Below, piece after piece: positions 1 to 13,600 of a stretch of 64,000 bases of DNA. Positions within the stretch are counted from its first letter, which is position 1, and every line of letters begins with the position of its first letter. A model generated the notes under the pieces. The model ran no database searches. It was not told where the DNA came from and worked only from the letters and a program-made list of their open reading frames with translations. Source of the stretch: Danio rerio (Eukaryota > Chordata > Actinopteri > Cypriniformes > Danionidae); the NCBI RefSeq assembly GCF_049306965.1, contig NC_133185.1, forward strand, positions 17,272,001 to 17,336,000. Direction: 5' to 3'. The translations under genes and the position numbers were made by a program.

Positions 1-140
1 CTTTTATAAAGTTTGCTGTATAAAAATATAACAATTTAAAATATTTATGATTATCGGCCTATACATATCGGCTATCGGCCTCCAAGTCTGAAGAATTATC
101 AGTATCGGCCAAAAAAATCCATATCGGTGCATCCCTAATC
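1..140. mobile_element. End of a hAT-like element
   Basis: ATCGGCC-rich sequence ending near 139. Read on the minus strand it begins TAGGGATGCACCGATA, close to the CAGGGATGCACCGA terminus common in fish hAT elements. The other end is outside the window. It lies in the intron upstream of the first visible receptor exon. A T18 tract follows at about 221-239. Confidence 0.4.
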
Positions 141-379
141 TTATTTCAATAGATTGTTCTCATATCAGAGGAATCGGTAGGATTTATTGGTCGTATTCAA
201 TTAAAGATCCTGCATGTGTGTTTTTTTTTTTTTTTTTTTACTTGCACAGTAAAAATACACCATAGAAACCATCTACTCATCAATGGGGGGGTTTTAATGG
301 GATTGCATTCTTAAAGCAATTTGCACTGTTTATAACATTTTGGTTCTAAATATTTACTTATTTTGTTTTTGTTCTGTAG

Positions 380-2815
380 CTTCAATCCCTGACGCATCCA
401 ATGCAGACCCTTTAAAAACATTAGGCTGCAGAAGCCCGTCTATGTTTTGCAAAGAAACATCAAAGTGCATGCCAGAATCTCAGCTCTGTGATGGAAAGGT
501 GGACTGTCCCAGTGGAGCCGATGAGCAGTTCTGCATATATTCATGTTCAGATCCAGGTAAAAGGAGGAATTTGTCCTTTTCATGAATACCATCTTTAATG
601 TTCATACATATTTGCTGTAATATCATGTTTGTTCTGCCTTCAGACCATTTTCTGTGCAAGGACAAGCGGAAGTGTGTCCACAAAGCTGTTGTGTGTGATG
701 GTTACTCACACTGTGCTGATGGTTCTGATGAGTATCAGTGCCCGACTTGTGCTTTGCAGTGCGACCAAAAGACTGTTTGTCTGACTAAACAGCAGCGCTG
801 TGATGGAAAACCCGACTGTAGAGATGGTTCAGATGAGAAGGATTGTTGTAAGTTCAAAACAGTACTTTTTTTTTTTTTTTTTTTTTAGGTAGTTTTCAGT
901 TTTGCCAACTTGGCAATTACCTTGCTATATTTAGCAACTTTTCATAAAACCTTAGTGTAGGATCTCAAAGGTTGTCAGTCAAGGGGCAGGAGAGCCATTT
1001 TTGATAAAACATGAATTTTTGATAAAATGCGCATAAGCAAACCCACAATATCAACGAGTGAGGGACAAAATACCACGAAAAACTTAATGTAATAAAGTCA
1101 AAGTGTAAAACTGACAATAGACAAGTGGAGAATAGAATAACAAAAGTGGGCATGTAACAATGTAAATCCAAAGTATTTCGAACCTCGCGAGTAGTGTCCT
1201 GTCATCACTTTTGTCATGGTGGCAGTGGCTAGATTGAAGAAAGTATGATTATTTCGAGGGGAGCTGGTCAATAGGAAGCAACTGTAGAGATAAAAGTGGG
1301 AGTAAAGAAAGACTGGCGAAAATAATCATGATCACAAAACAGCATAGTGATGTAACAACGAGCAACATTTATTAAATGCACCTAACAACAAGTTTAGCAA
1401 TTGGCATTCATTTGTTACTTTTAGCTTTTTTTTATTATTTATTTATTATTATTATTTTTTATTATTACAATGACTCAATGAGTCAAAAGAGTGTGGCTCA
1501 AGTAAGGTCTAAATAGCTGGGCACGGAATCTGTAGCAGTCAATGGTATGTTCCCACACAACCAGAGAAGCTGGAATGCAGTTCCAGGACCCTCTGCATTA
1601 TTAGGACCCTGTTGTTATTGATCCGTCCAGTAAGGCAGTGGTTTCCAAAGTGGGGGTTGCGGGACAATGACGAGAGATTACTTATAACCCACAGAAGGTT
1701 GTTAATAGTTGCATTGTTACATAAAACGACAACATACTAATAAAAATCAATCAGCCTTTTGAGGTTTTTTTTTTCCTCTTTCATTGAATTGCGACCCCTG
1801 GGGAGTTGAGATTAACCCCACAGCAATAGCGTCAGCTACAGCAGATTTATTTTGCGGCAACTTTGACAACCTTTGTCACTCTAATGCACAGGATTCAAAT
1901 CAATTCCTGGAGGGCTGCAGGTCTGGACGTTATGCTCCAACCCTAATCAAACACCGCTTAAGCTGCGGTCACTGGAATTTTTTCCCCCCATAGACTTCCA
2001 TTCATACGCATGCGAATGCGTCAGACTGGAAACTGACGCATATGCCCGCCCCTTTTCACAGTGCTGCATGACAGAATTTAGCATAATCAAACTCTAGTGT
2101 GACCGTGATTGCTCCATGTTTTAAATTTCTGTCCAGAGAGATCATGTTTTGCTCCTCGATTGGTCTCACGCAGGCTAGTGATGCAATTTCGCAGGTTCAC
2201 CAAGCTTGAACTATGCACCGCAGCAACCTGCGAAACTTGACGCATGACCCTGTGTTTCTGGTCTGACGCATTTACGTGCGTATGAATGGAAGTCTATGGG
2301 AGGAAAAGCCCAGTGTAACCGCAGCTTAATCAAGGTGTTCATGAATACCTTGATTATTTAAATCAGCTGTGTTTGATTTGGGTTGGAGCAAAACTGTTCA
2401 GACCTGGGCTGCGTCCGAAACTGCATACTTCCATACTATACAGTACGCTAAAATCAGTATGCGAGCCAAGTAGTATGTCCGAATTCATAGAATTCAAAAA
2501 ACAGTATGCGAGAAGTACCCAGATGACTACTTCCGGCAAGATTCTGGAGTAAGCATTCCATGCACACTGCGCTATCCAATTATGCCCCGCGAGCGAATTC
2601 ATGAATGGGAGTTAAGCGACGCAAATGACGCAGGTATGTCACGTGACTATGTCAAAATGGCAGATGTAGTACGTCCGAATTCCATTCATACTTTTCACAT
2701 TCATACTGTATAGAACATACTTTTTTAACGGCCGAGTTGTACGCAGCCCTCCAGAAATTGATTTTGAGACCTGTTGTCTAATAAATTACAAACAACCTAT
2801 TTGAGGTTAAAATTA

Positions 2816-2903
<88 letters not shown>

Positions 2904-2980
2904 TTTATTAATTTATAGGTTGTTTGTAATTTATTAGACAACAGGTCTAATATAACAGGTGTATATATAATATATAAATA

Positions 2981-3026
<46 letters not shown>

Positions 3027-6000
3027 GTATGTATCATTGTCAACAATTGTTGTTCGTTTACGTAGCATTACATACCAATATAACTGCCAATACCATGCTG
3101 TAATTGAGCATATTTTAAATCATTTTGCTGAGATGGCCAGTTAATTTGAGAAGTCATTATTTTATAGATTACGTTAAGATGAAGTTTTGAGTTCCGATTA
3201 CATAACGATGTCGTCATGCAATGATGTCACAGGGTTTTTTAGCAACAAATTATTCCATCTTTCTCAATAAGTTGGTGACAGTGGTGGTTTTGGAACTATC
3301 ATAGTTTCTATTATTAATTTGTGTACATGTTGAATGTTTATTATATTACGTTGCATTTTCCTGCTTTTGAACTATAAGGTGTGTTCTATTTTTGCACTTA
3401 ATTCAATAAATGTAGACTAATTGAAGTATTCAATTTGTGAGGTGTACATACTAGAAGTGCATAAAAGTGAAAGCCATGTCATGTTTTGATCTTTTCTCTT
3501 TATAATGATCAAATTGATTATTTCAGACACTGGTGGTGTGATTGCAAGTACTTCGTTACCTCTGAGATGTCCTCTGGGGTCCAAACCTTGCATGGATGGC
3601 AAAGAGTGTGTTCTGCTGGACCATCTGTGTGATGGAGAGAAAGACTGCAAAGATGGATCCGATGAGAGGACCTGTGAGCGTAAATGTAAAAAAGGTACGC
3701 TTAATTGTGGAAATACCTTTCGCTCTTCAGTAAGAGAATTAAACTGACCAAGCTGACACTACACATTTGTGTATCCTTCAGGCCAGTTCCAGTGTTCGCA
3801 TGGCAGAAAGTGCATAGACATGAAGTTTGTATGTGACGGCACACCTCAGTGCCAGGACCGATCAGATGAAGCCAACTGCATGAAGCTCTCAGATGAGTGT
3901 AGACACCAGTGTGACAATAAAACCCGCTGCGTTCCTGAAACGTTCCTCTGTGACGGGGAAAAAGACTGCGTGGATGGCACCGACGAAGCCAACTGCGGTA
4001 ATGAAGTATTCATGGTAGCAGTTTATAGAAATATTGGTAACACTTTATTTTGATGGTCCATTTAAGTATTAGTAGACTGTCTGCTTAATGTTTTGATACA
4101 GATACTTAAATTTTGACTAAGAAACTTTGCAAGTACATGTCAACTTACACTAACCCTAACCACAACTTAACAGTCTAGTCAATCTAATGAGAATTAGTTG
4201 GCATGTAGATGCAATGTAACTTCAATTTAACAAAATGGACCATCAAATTCAACGGATTGTCAAAATAAAGTGACCGAAATATTTTTCCCAAAACCCTGTC
4301 CTAACTACAGAAGACTGGACAAGCAATTAGGCTGTCTGCACAAGACTCAACCCAACAAACATTTTGAAACCAGCCATTCATTTAAATAAACCTCTTTAAT
4401 GTTATTGAGAGTCCATAGGCTACTAATTGACTGAAGTTGTTGGTTTGCACCGAGTCGCACTGACTTTCATTTTCAAATTGTTTGCTAGTTTTATTTTCTA
4501 GATCTGAGTTTAGCTATCTGTGCAGGTTTTAGAACGACAAATGTCACATAAAATAGCCTTCGAACTCACGATAGTAACATTTGACACTGAATAAAGCACA
4601 TAATCTGTACCTGAGGTGATAATTGTCAGCAGTTTATGATGTTGTTTTCCTGCGACGTAATAGAAAACATTTCGCCATCTCAAATCATAAGCACAAATAC
4701 TCCTTTTTATTTGGAAAAGATTTTTTATCATGTCACAACATCTTCTGAAGTTAGGACAAGGTGTAGGAATAAAAATGTCTAAAAATGCCTAATATCTAAA
4801 TCTTTTTATATCAAGAAGTATTTTGTAGGCAAGCAAAACACAATGTCTTGTTTTTCAGAAATAACATGCCAATGTTAAGTGAGTTTTTCCTTAAAACAAG
4901 CAAAATAATCTTGTTTTTCCTTTTGACAAGATTGTTTTTCTTACCCCATTGGTAGGTTATTTAGCTTGTTAAGATAAAGTTGCTTCATTTTGGCACATTA
5001 TTTCTTAAAGCAAGACTGTTTTGCTTGTACGAAAATGCTTCTTGATTTTAAGATTTATTAGATATTTGAACTAGAAACGAGACAAAAAAAATAAGAAACG
5101 CATTTGTTTTGCAATAAGAATGATATCTCATTCACCAATGAGAAAACATGGACATGCAGTTCAAAGCACATAATATTACAGGAGCAACACAATTAGGTTG
5201 TGCCTCGACCAATGTGTCTCACCCTGAGGGGCACACAATTTTGCTGTTTTCAACGAGAGAGCCGCATTAGTCTCTGAAAATCTACATCAGGCAAGTAGGA
5301 CAGCCCAAGTAATGTTTACATGAACATTTTAATTTCATTTTTTATTTCTTTGTCCTTCGTCTTTAACAGACATATTATAATTTGTCTTAATGTTTGATTT
5401 GTTCAACAGGTAGCTGCCTGCTGTTGGCAGGATGTCTTGTATGGTTTTGTACAATTTTGCTCTTTACTGTAGCTTCGAGTATGAGTGAAACTGATTTTAC
5501 TTTAAGAGTGTTATATTAATATTATTAACACCCTATAGTTTTTGTAAATACAAATAGTAAAGGCAATACTTATCAGGAATGTGCAGGAATGTTTGACTGT
5601 GTGTATAACGAATTATCCCCATTGAAACTGGGATCAGAAAACCTTTTCACAATATTTTCTGGTATTTATTAAGCCAATATTAAACATTCTAACATGCTAG
5701 ACATTTACCTGATGGGGTGTTGGCTTACTCTGGGAATTCTTGAAAATATGTGAATTTCAGACATGGATTTAAGGATTAAAAAGTACGTAAAAACAAACAC
5801 GTCTTTGAAAGTGCTTGAATTAAATTCAATGAAATTGAATTAGCTTATTGTGTTATTTCAACAATTGTTCTGTATTGCTGTCATAAACGGAATGAAAAAG
5901 AGAAATTCTTAATTTACAAACCTTAAATTTAAATTCTGTACAAGAAATGTGATTAATAAACAAACATTTGATCAATTTCAGAAAATACATTTGAATATTA

Positions 6001-8657
6001 CTAGTATTGGACTAGTGTTATTATTAAACTTCTATTTTATTAAACTTCTTTAAACATTTGTTAACTCAAAACAACAATTACTTGCAAATTTTTTGCAAAT
6101 ATTATATGTATGTAAAATGAAGGACTTTCATGGTACTACAAATGCTGTTGATGTAAATTACAATGGCGCTTGATTTTAAAATGTATAGTCATTTGAAAGT
6201 CCTTGAATCTGATGTTCATAAAAGTGTGAATCCATTTATTATCATAAATATATTTTTATTCCGCTCTTATTGGTTTTACAGTTGTAGAGCCTTGTTCGGG
6301 TGATCGTTTCCAGTGCAGTAATGGTCAGTGTGTTGCTCTGAGTCTCCGCTGTGATGGGTATGCAGACTGTCGTGATCACACAGATGAGAAGGGGTGTCCT
6401 CAGCCTCCACACTGTCCTCTGGATCATCGCTGCCCTCACACTCATGAGTGTCTGCTGAAAGAGTGGCTCTGTGATGGAGACAAGGACTGCAGCGACGGCT
6501 CTGATGAGAGGGTGAGGAACTGCACTAATCTAAACTTTGTTTTTGTGTTCGTATTTATTCATTTGCTCAAGGCAGTTTGGTTGAAGCATGCAAGCATAAC
6601 ATGCATCGTGCACAAAACATATTGTGTACACAGTGCGTTTGGCGTTTTATTTTTCTTTGTTGTGTGTTTGGCAGTTTGTTCTGATGCTTGTAGTGAAATT
6701 TGTTTAGCTGTGTTTTTTGTGTGGTGTTTTTTTTTTCTTTTTGTTGCGTAATTGTGTTTTTCTGGTGCATTTGTTTTAATGTGCATGGGGTTTATTTATT
6801 GCTATTTTGTTTTTGTTTTTTTGTTTTTTTGGGGGGGGGGGGTTGTTGGTTATTTGGATGTAATGGTATTTGTGTGGCGTTTGTTAGTGTTCATTATGGA
6901 TTTTTTGTATGTTGTTTTTTTGTGTGTTGTGATTTTTGTTTGTGTGTGTTTGTACCATAGTGATGTTTTTGTTTTGATGCCTGTAATGGTATTTGTGTGG
7001 TGTTTGAGTGTTTGTTTGTTTTGTTTTGTTTTTGCTATCGTTTAGTTTGAAGTGTTTTTTTTTTTTGTGATTTTGTTTTTGTTTGAGTTTTTCTGTACCA
7101 TAGTGATGTGTTTTGTTTATTTTGTGTTTGGTGTTTACTGTGTTTTGGTTATCTTTTGTGTTTGTAGTTTGATTGTCTTTGTTTTTCTGTAACATTTTTC
7201 TGAAACATTCTGTAATATTTTTGTTTGGTTTGTAGTAGTGTTTGTGTGGCCTGTGTTTTTGTTGCGTTTGTCGAGTTTGTTTTTATAGGTTCATAGTGGT
7301 GTGGTGGTGTTTTTTCTTTCTTTATTGTGTGACGGTGTTTTCTGGTGGGGGGGAACTGGGGTACCATGTGTGTTTGAGTGTGTTGGTTATATGGATGCCT
7401 GTAATGATATTTGTGTGGTGTTTGTTAGTGTTCATTATGGGTTTTTTGTATGTTTTGTGTGGGTTTTTTTGTGTTGTGATTTTGTTTGTGCTTGTACCAT
7501 AGTGATGTGGTGGTATTTTTTTTAGGTGTTTGCACCATAGTGGTGTTTGTTTTGTTTGTCTGTAATGGTATTTGGGTGGTGTTTGTGAATGTTTTGTTTT
7601 TGCTATCATTTAGTTTGCAGTGTTTTTTTTCTTTTGTTGTGATTTTTGTTTTTGTTTGGGTGTGTTTGTACCATAGTGATGTTTTGTGGTGTTTGTTTAC
7701 TGTGTTTTGGTTATCTTTTGTGTTTGTAGTTTGATTGTCTTTGTTTTTCTGTTACATTTTTCTGTAATATTTTTGTTTGGTTTGTAGTGGTGTTTGTGTG
7801 GCCTGTGTTTGTTGTTTGTCGAGTTTGTTTTTATAGGTTCATAGTGGTGTTGTTGTTTTTTTATTGCAGCGTGCTATTTAGTTTGTAGTCGTTTTTGCTG
7901 TGTTTGGAGTGGTGTTTGTTGTGGCTATGTTTTGTCTGTATGGTCTGTTTTATTAATGGCGTGCTTTGTATTGATGTTTGTTGTGGTATTTAGTTATTTG
8001 GTGGTCTGTTAAGATTCTGGTGCTAACAGTGGTGTTTGTTGTATGGGATTTATGGTGTGAATTTGTTATCGTGTGATGAGCATTAATTTAAAATCTGATC
8101 AAAAGACATTTGAAACTTGACTAATACACCCATCATCCTTTTCAATTTTAATGTAAATGTTCAGATTTCAAAATCAATTTTGTTTAATTTCAAGAGACAA
8201 AAAGTGTCCATGTAAATTTAGTTAACCAGTTTTTCCCCTCTCATTTTCTTTGCAGAACTGCAAAGCGACTCCGCTGAAGTGTGGTGAGTTCCAGTGGTCG
8301 TGTGCATCTAGAACTCAATGCATCGCAAAGACCTGGAGGTGTGATGGCATGAAAGACTGCCAGGATGAGAGCGATGAATCTGGATGTAAGTTCACATCTG
8401 AAATCCATTCCAAGCTCCACACTATAATAATTGAATTAATGCTAAAGTGTAAACATTGTGTAGGTGGTCAAACGAAATGCCCAACGCACTTGTTCCAGTG
8501 TGGAAGTGGGGAGTGTATGGACCCAGATTTGGTGTGCAACAAGGCGTCAGACTGTGCGGACGGGTCTGATGAGGGCGTGGGGTGTCTGAAGAACAACTGC
8601 TCCAGTCCTGGAAGCCCATCATGCCAACACTACTGCATTAACACTCCACATGGAGCA
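380..8657 (+). CDS. lrp13: LDLa ligand-binding cluster (exons 1-7 visible)
   Basis: Ten LDL-receptor class A repeats are visible: one in 380-556, two in 644-847, one in 3527-3694, two in 3782-3997, two in 6282-6511, one spanning 6282-6511/8256-8385 boundaries onward, and one in 8464-8657. Each has six cysteines and a CDGxxDCxDGSDE-type calcium cage. Variants are GADE in repeat 1, RSDE in 5, GTDE in 6, HTDE in 7 and ESDE in 9; repeat 10 has CNKASDC in place of CDGxxDC. In this family the acidic cages bind basic patches of apolipoproteins or vitellogenin. Splice phases are mostly 1, allowing whole-repeat exchange, except the phase-0 junction 6511/8256 that cuts inside the last Cys loop of repeat 8. 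More repeats may lie upstream. Confidence 0.85.
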
Positions 8658-10612
8658 GTAAAACATCTTTTTAAGTTTTATATTAGCCAATGCATAAATT
8701 ATCATTAATTACATTTTTGGATGATTTAGTATATTGAACTTAATTCTGTATACCTGAAGTATTTTAAAAGCATATTAGGAGACGAAATGTAAATGCATAT
8801 AGCTACATGTTCAAAAATGTTGTCTGTGTTTTCAGAGATGCGGCTGTAAGACTGGCTTCAAGCTTCACTCTGACGGGTTATCCTGCGTTGACATAGATGA
8901 GTGTAAAGAGATTCAGCCAGCTGCCTGCAGTCATAAATGCTTTAACAGACTGGGCTCCTACATCTGTCAGTGCCACCCTGAATTTTTACTGGAGCCTGAT
9001 GGTCACAGCTGCAAAACTGCTGGTATTGGCATATTATTAGTTTTTATAAATATTTTGATTCATCCTAAACTTCTTACCCAAGTTCTGCTAAAAAAAAATG
9101 ACCGCTTGTAAAACATTTTCCTGCCTTTAATTTCACCCAAAAATGATGATTTGTTCCCATGTTATTCACCCTCAGGTGGTTCCAAACCAGATTTTTGTTT
9201 GTCTGTTGAACACAAAACATATTTTCAAGAAAGCTTAAAACTGTAACCATTGGCATCCATAGTAGGAAAAAAAAAACACTATGGAAGTCAATGATTACAG
9301 GTTTCCAATTTTTTTTTTTTTTTTTTAAATATCATCTTTTGTGTTTACCAAACGAAACTTTAAAGTTTAAATAAGTAAAGGGTGCATTTATAAATGACAA
9401 TTTCCATTTTTGGGTTAACTATCCCTTTTAAGGGTCATAAACCCCCCCCCCCCTCTTTTAGTTCAAGTTAACCTCAGAATTTTTTCAGAAAATTCTTTAA
9501 GATAGGTGTGGAGTGCTGCGAGCGGAGGGAGGAATGGGTATGGCTGGTCGAGCAGGGGGGAAAGGCCCATTTAGCTCATCAACTTAAGATAAATGATTGA
9601 TAATCTGATACAAGATGTAAGGAGACACATGCTTTTATAGTTTACGAAGTAGACTGCAGAGAAATAAACAGTAAGTAATTTTAATGCCGTTCATAATTTC
9701 ATGTAATATATAACCACAATTTGTTATCATTAAAAAAAATAATCATGTTTATATAAACACTATAAATGAGGAGGACTTCTCGCCTCCTAAATCCCGGATC
9801 TGAATAGAGAAACAATGAATAGCAGTACAGCAGGTCTCTTTCCCCATCTATTCAATTCATTAGCCCTGCCGGTAATCTGGAGGATTGTGTACAAACACAG
9901 CAGTGTTCCATGTGTCTGAATGGTAACAAAATCAACTGATAAAAGACAAAGTCTGTCATACTCAAATTCTTTTACATTTCTCCTGACAAAAATGCTTGCT
10001 GCACACAGACAGCTTTGCTGTATTGGCCCTGACAGCATCGTGGAGAAAGTTATGCAACAACTCATTGGATCATGATCACAAATGCACACAAACCGTGATG
10101 AACGGCTAAATACTGCGATAGGGTAAATAGTGTCTTGCACTCTCACAGCTTGGCAGGTCTGTGGTCTATAGATATTACAGAGTCTTTACAGAAATATCTG
10201 TTCTTCATATATTTATGAAGAGGTTTTTTTTTACTATTTATTAAATATATGTTTTGTAGTAATCTGATGTGAATTGTGTTTTTTGCAGATGAGCCCAGTC
10301 TTTTAGTCTCTGAACAGGATGAGCTGTTGAATATGGGTCTGCGAAGCTTCAGTATTCAGACTCTTACTGCTCCTGGACGGAAACCCATCTTTTCTCTGGA
10401 CTATGATCTGAGGGAGAGAAGGGTTTACTGGGCCAGTCTGGAGGATGAGAGCATCAAATATGCCTTCCACGGAGAAAAGGACAATACTGGAACTATTGTC
10501 AAAGGTAAAAATAAATAATAATAGTAATAGGGGCTGCACGGTGGCGCAGTGGGTAGCATAATCGCCTCACAGCAAGAGGGTCAAAACAATTTGCCTTTTT
10601 GTAATGTTGTTA

Positions 10613-10684
<72 letters not shown>

Positions 10685-13600
10685 GCAGTATTATTTATTA
10701 TCAGCATATTTGTATGTTTCATTAAAAACAAGCTTAAATTTGCCCACCTGTAAGGTTTTAGACCATATGGGGCATAGCATGTGTATTATTATATAACTTT
10801 TTTGACCACACTTCGTTATTATTGTTCATTTAATCGTTTGATGGAGATTAGACCTGAATTAAGAAATAGTTTTGAAATAAACTTTGCGTTCTAAATTATT
10901 TATATGCTAGTGCATGTCTGTGGGTACAAGAAGTTTCCCTATTCACGAGAGTGAAAGTGACAGTAAATCATGAGGCTTATTCTCTCATTCTCGCCTGTAG
11001 ATGTTCTGTTTAACTGTTTTCTTGCTAGTGAAACACTCAGTTTTACCACTTACAAGTCCGTCATGTAAAAAACAAATGCTCTATGGCGCGATGCAACTGA
11101 CTCTTAAAGGGAATGGGAGATGAGACTCTCATAGGTTTATTCTCAACACCCAACACACCTATAACTTAATGAGCTCAACCCTTAGACAATGCACCACGTC
11201 ACAAAGCTGATTTTTCCGTCCTGGTCTGGGGGGTCCAATTTCGCTATACGAAAGTGTAGTGACAAATAAAGGCTTGATTGATTGATTGATTGATTGAAAA
11301 CAGCAAAAGTGGATTTCGACATGCCCTTATTGCTTTTGTGTCCTGCGCTTTGCACTTTGCGCAAAATAGAGCCCTTAATGTTTAATATTACAAAACTTAA
11401 TTTTAAGCATTACAGTGTATTGTTGAAGTGTGCAAGACTACTGAGATTTGAAATCATTGGTTAATAGTGAAAAAAATTAAACAGTTTCTTATGTCCTGAT
11501 TTTTAAAGCCTTATCAGAGCTGAAACAAAAGGTGATGCTCTCATTTTTCCGTTGACTACATTTGTATTAATATTCAAGTTTATTTTGCAAGAGTGGATCT
11601 GAAGATCTGAGAAAGCTCATAAATGTCCACTCATAAACCCTCTACTCAAAGCAACCAGGACAAGGGCAAAAGAGACTAATAAAGCATCAGTCATAATTAG
11701 GATTGTCTCCCTCGTCTGATTAGAATGCAATCAAGAAAACCTAATCTTAAATGGACAGTTTAATTGTTAATTGTAAAAAAAAATTCAAAACTGAAAAAAT
11801 TAATTAAAAAAACTTTTGAGTGAACTGTCCTCATGATTCCAGCTCTAAAAAGATACAATGCAAAGATTGATAATTCCTGTCTTAAACAAATCTTGCATGT
11901 TTAGGTGTGAAGTCAGACTGCATTGCCATTGACTGGATGGGAAGGAATCTTTACTGGGTGGATGGAGTTGCTGGGCAGATTCTAGCTGTGAGACTGACCA
12001 ACAGTGTTGTACATCCACAAAACTATGTTGTAGTTCTGGATGAGGATCTGAAGCAGCCAAACTCACTTGTGCTGTTGCCTCAGAAAGGGTAAGAAATAAA
12101 ACACTGTAAAAGTGCTGGGTTCCACACAATCGATTTGTGTTGGGACATCATGAAGGAATTAAGTTAACATTAGTTTTTACAAATTTAAGTGGATTGAACA
12201 TACAATTAAGTCGCCCCAGAGAAATCTCAGGAATATTTTCAGCTTAAATAAGAAGTTTGAGCAAGCTACAAACAATATTTTGAGTGAATATTTAAGAGTG
12301 TCATTTACTTTTCTTACTTTATACAAAGTAATATTTTGCTGTGTTTTTATGCTGGACCATGGCAATTTTAGACATGTCAAAGATGAGCAAATTACACTTT
12401 AAACCATCAGTAGGTTGTAGTGATGGGAAGTTTTACTTATCATTTTACTGACTCAACTCAAAAAAAAAAAAAAAAGTCGTTAATCTCGATGAACGAGACT
12501 CAAAGATCCATTTGGTTCAATTTGCCAAAATGTTATTAAAATGTTGCAAATTGCTTCCTAACACATCTACAACTAGCCCAAAAGGTTGATCACACGACAA
12601 ATAGATACTCATAAATAGAATACTATAAGGAGGAGAAAATAATAATTCAATGTTTACCTGCTCTTTTGTCTATGAATGTATGGTCTCTTTGCTCAGCTCA
12701 CCTCTATATGTCTTCAAATGTCAGTGGATCGTTTACGTTACACTTAGTCACATATAATCTGAACCACTGCACACAGTCTGAGCCGATAGGAGCCATGATC
12801 GTTCGTTCATCACGTGGCAGAATGACTCAAGCCCGAGGATTCGATGTGAATGGATCAAATGTCTTTCCGGCTCTAAACGCATATGATTGGCCCGTGAGGA
12901 ACGAATGACTCATTCCAGTCCTTTGAGACCTTTGTTCATTTTTGGAACAAGATATTTTAGATTAAATCTAACAGCTCCTTCATCCTCTATAGATGGCAAT
13001 GGTTTTGATATGATCAGAAATTAACCAAAAACGTTGTCAGAATATTTAACACAATCTCACAGCAATTCGTAACTTTTGATTTAGTGGCTAATTCGTATGA
13101 ATTCGTAAGAACTAATTTATACAATTTAGTACGATTTGCTCATCTCCCAATGACGGTTGGGTTTAGGGGTGTGGTTTAGGTGCCACAGTTCCTTTTGAAA
13201 ATCATATATTTTCGGATGACTAAATTAGCCACTAAACTGGCAAAATATAAAATACTTACGTTTTCTCGTGAGATCAGGCTGGAATATTCCATGTGACTTC
13301 AGTGGTTCAATTGTAATTATACAAGGCTCCAGGAACTGAATGAAGCTCCAAATATTTTCAGGTGAACTTATTTTTAATGCATGATTAACTCTGTTCATTC
13401 AAATGTTTCATTCAAATGACTGATTTATTTAGAAAAAAAGAGTAAGGACAGTTGGATCATTATGAAACTCATTCAATTAATGAAACATTGCAGCGTTGCT
13501 CTGAGATAAACAAATGTTGTGTTCTGGCTTTGTTTACAAAAAATAAAAAGCTATATCGTGTCCTCACAATAATTTGCTCAATTTTAACCATTTATACTTT

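Noticed and set aside
2813-3046. Open frames of Ile-Tyr repeats here and at 35736-36063 and 59103-59411
   Set aside because: They are translations of TA and tetranucleotide microsatellites with no codon structure.
4140-4165. Telomere-like CTAACCCTAACC here and at 58076-58090
   Set aside because: Part of a MITE shared by two copies and only two units long.
6559-7734. Many overlapping long frames on both strands
   Set aside because: Caused by G+T-only composition, which lacks stops in some frames; rich in Phe/Val/Cys or Lys/Gln/Asn, no domains, inside a receptor intron.
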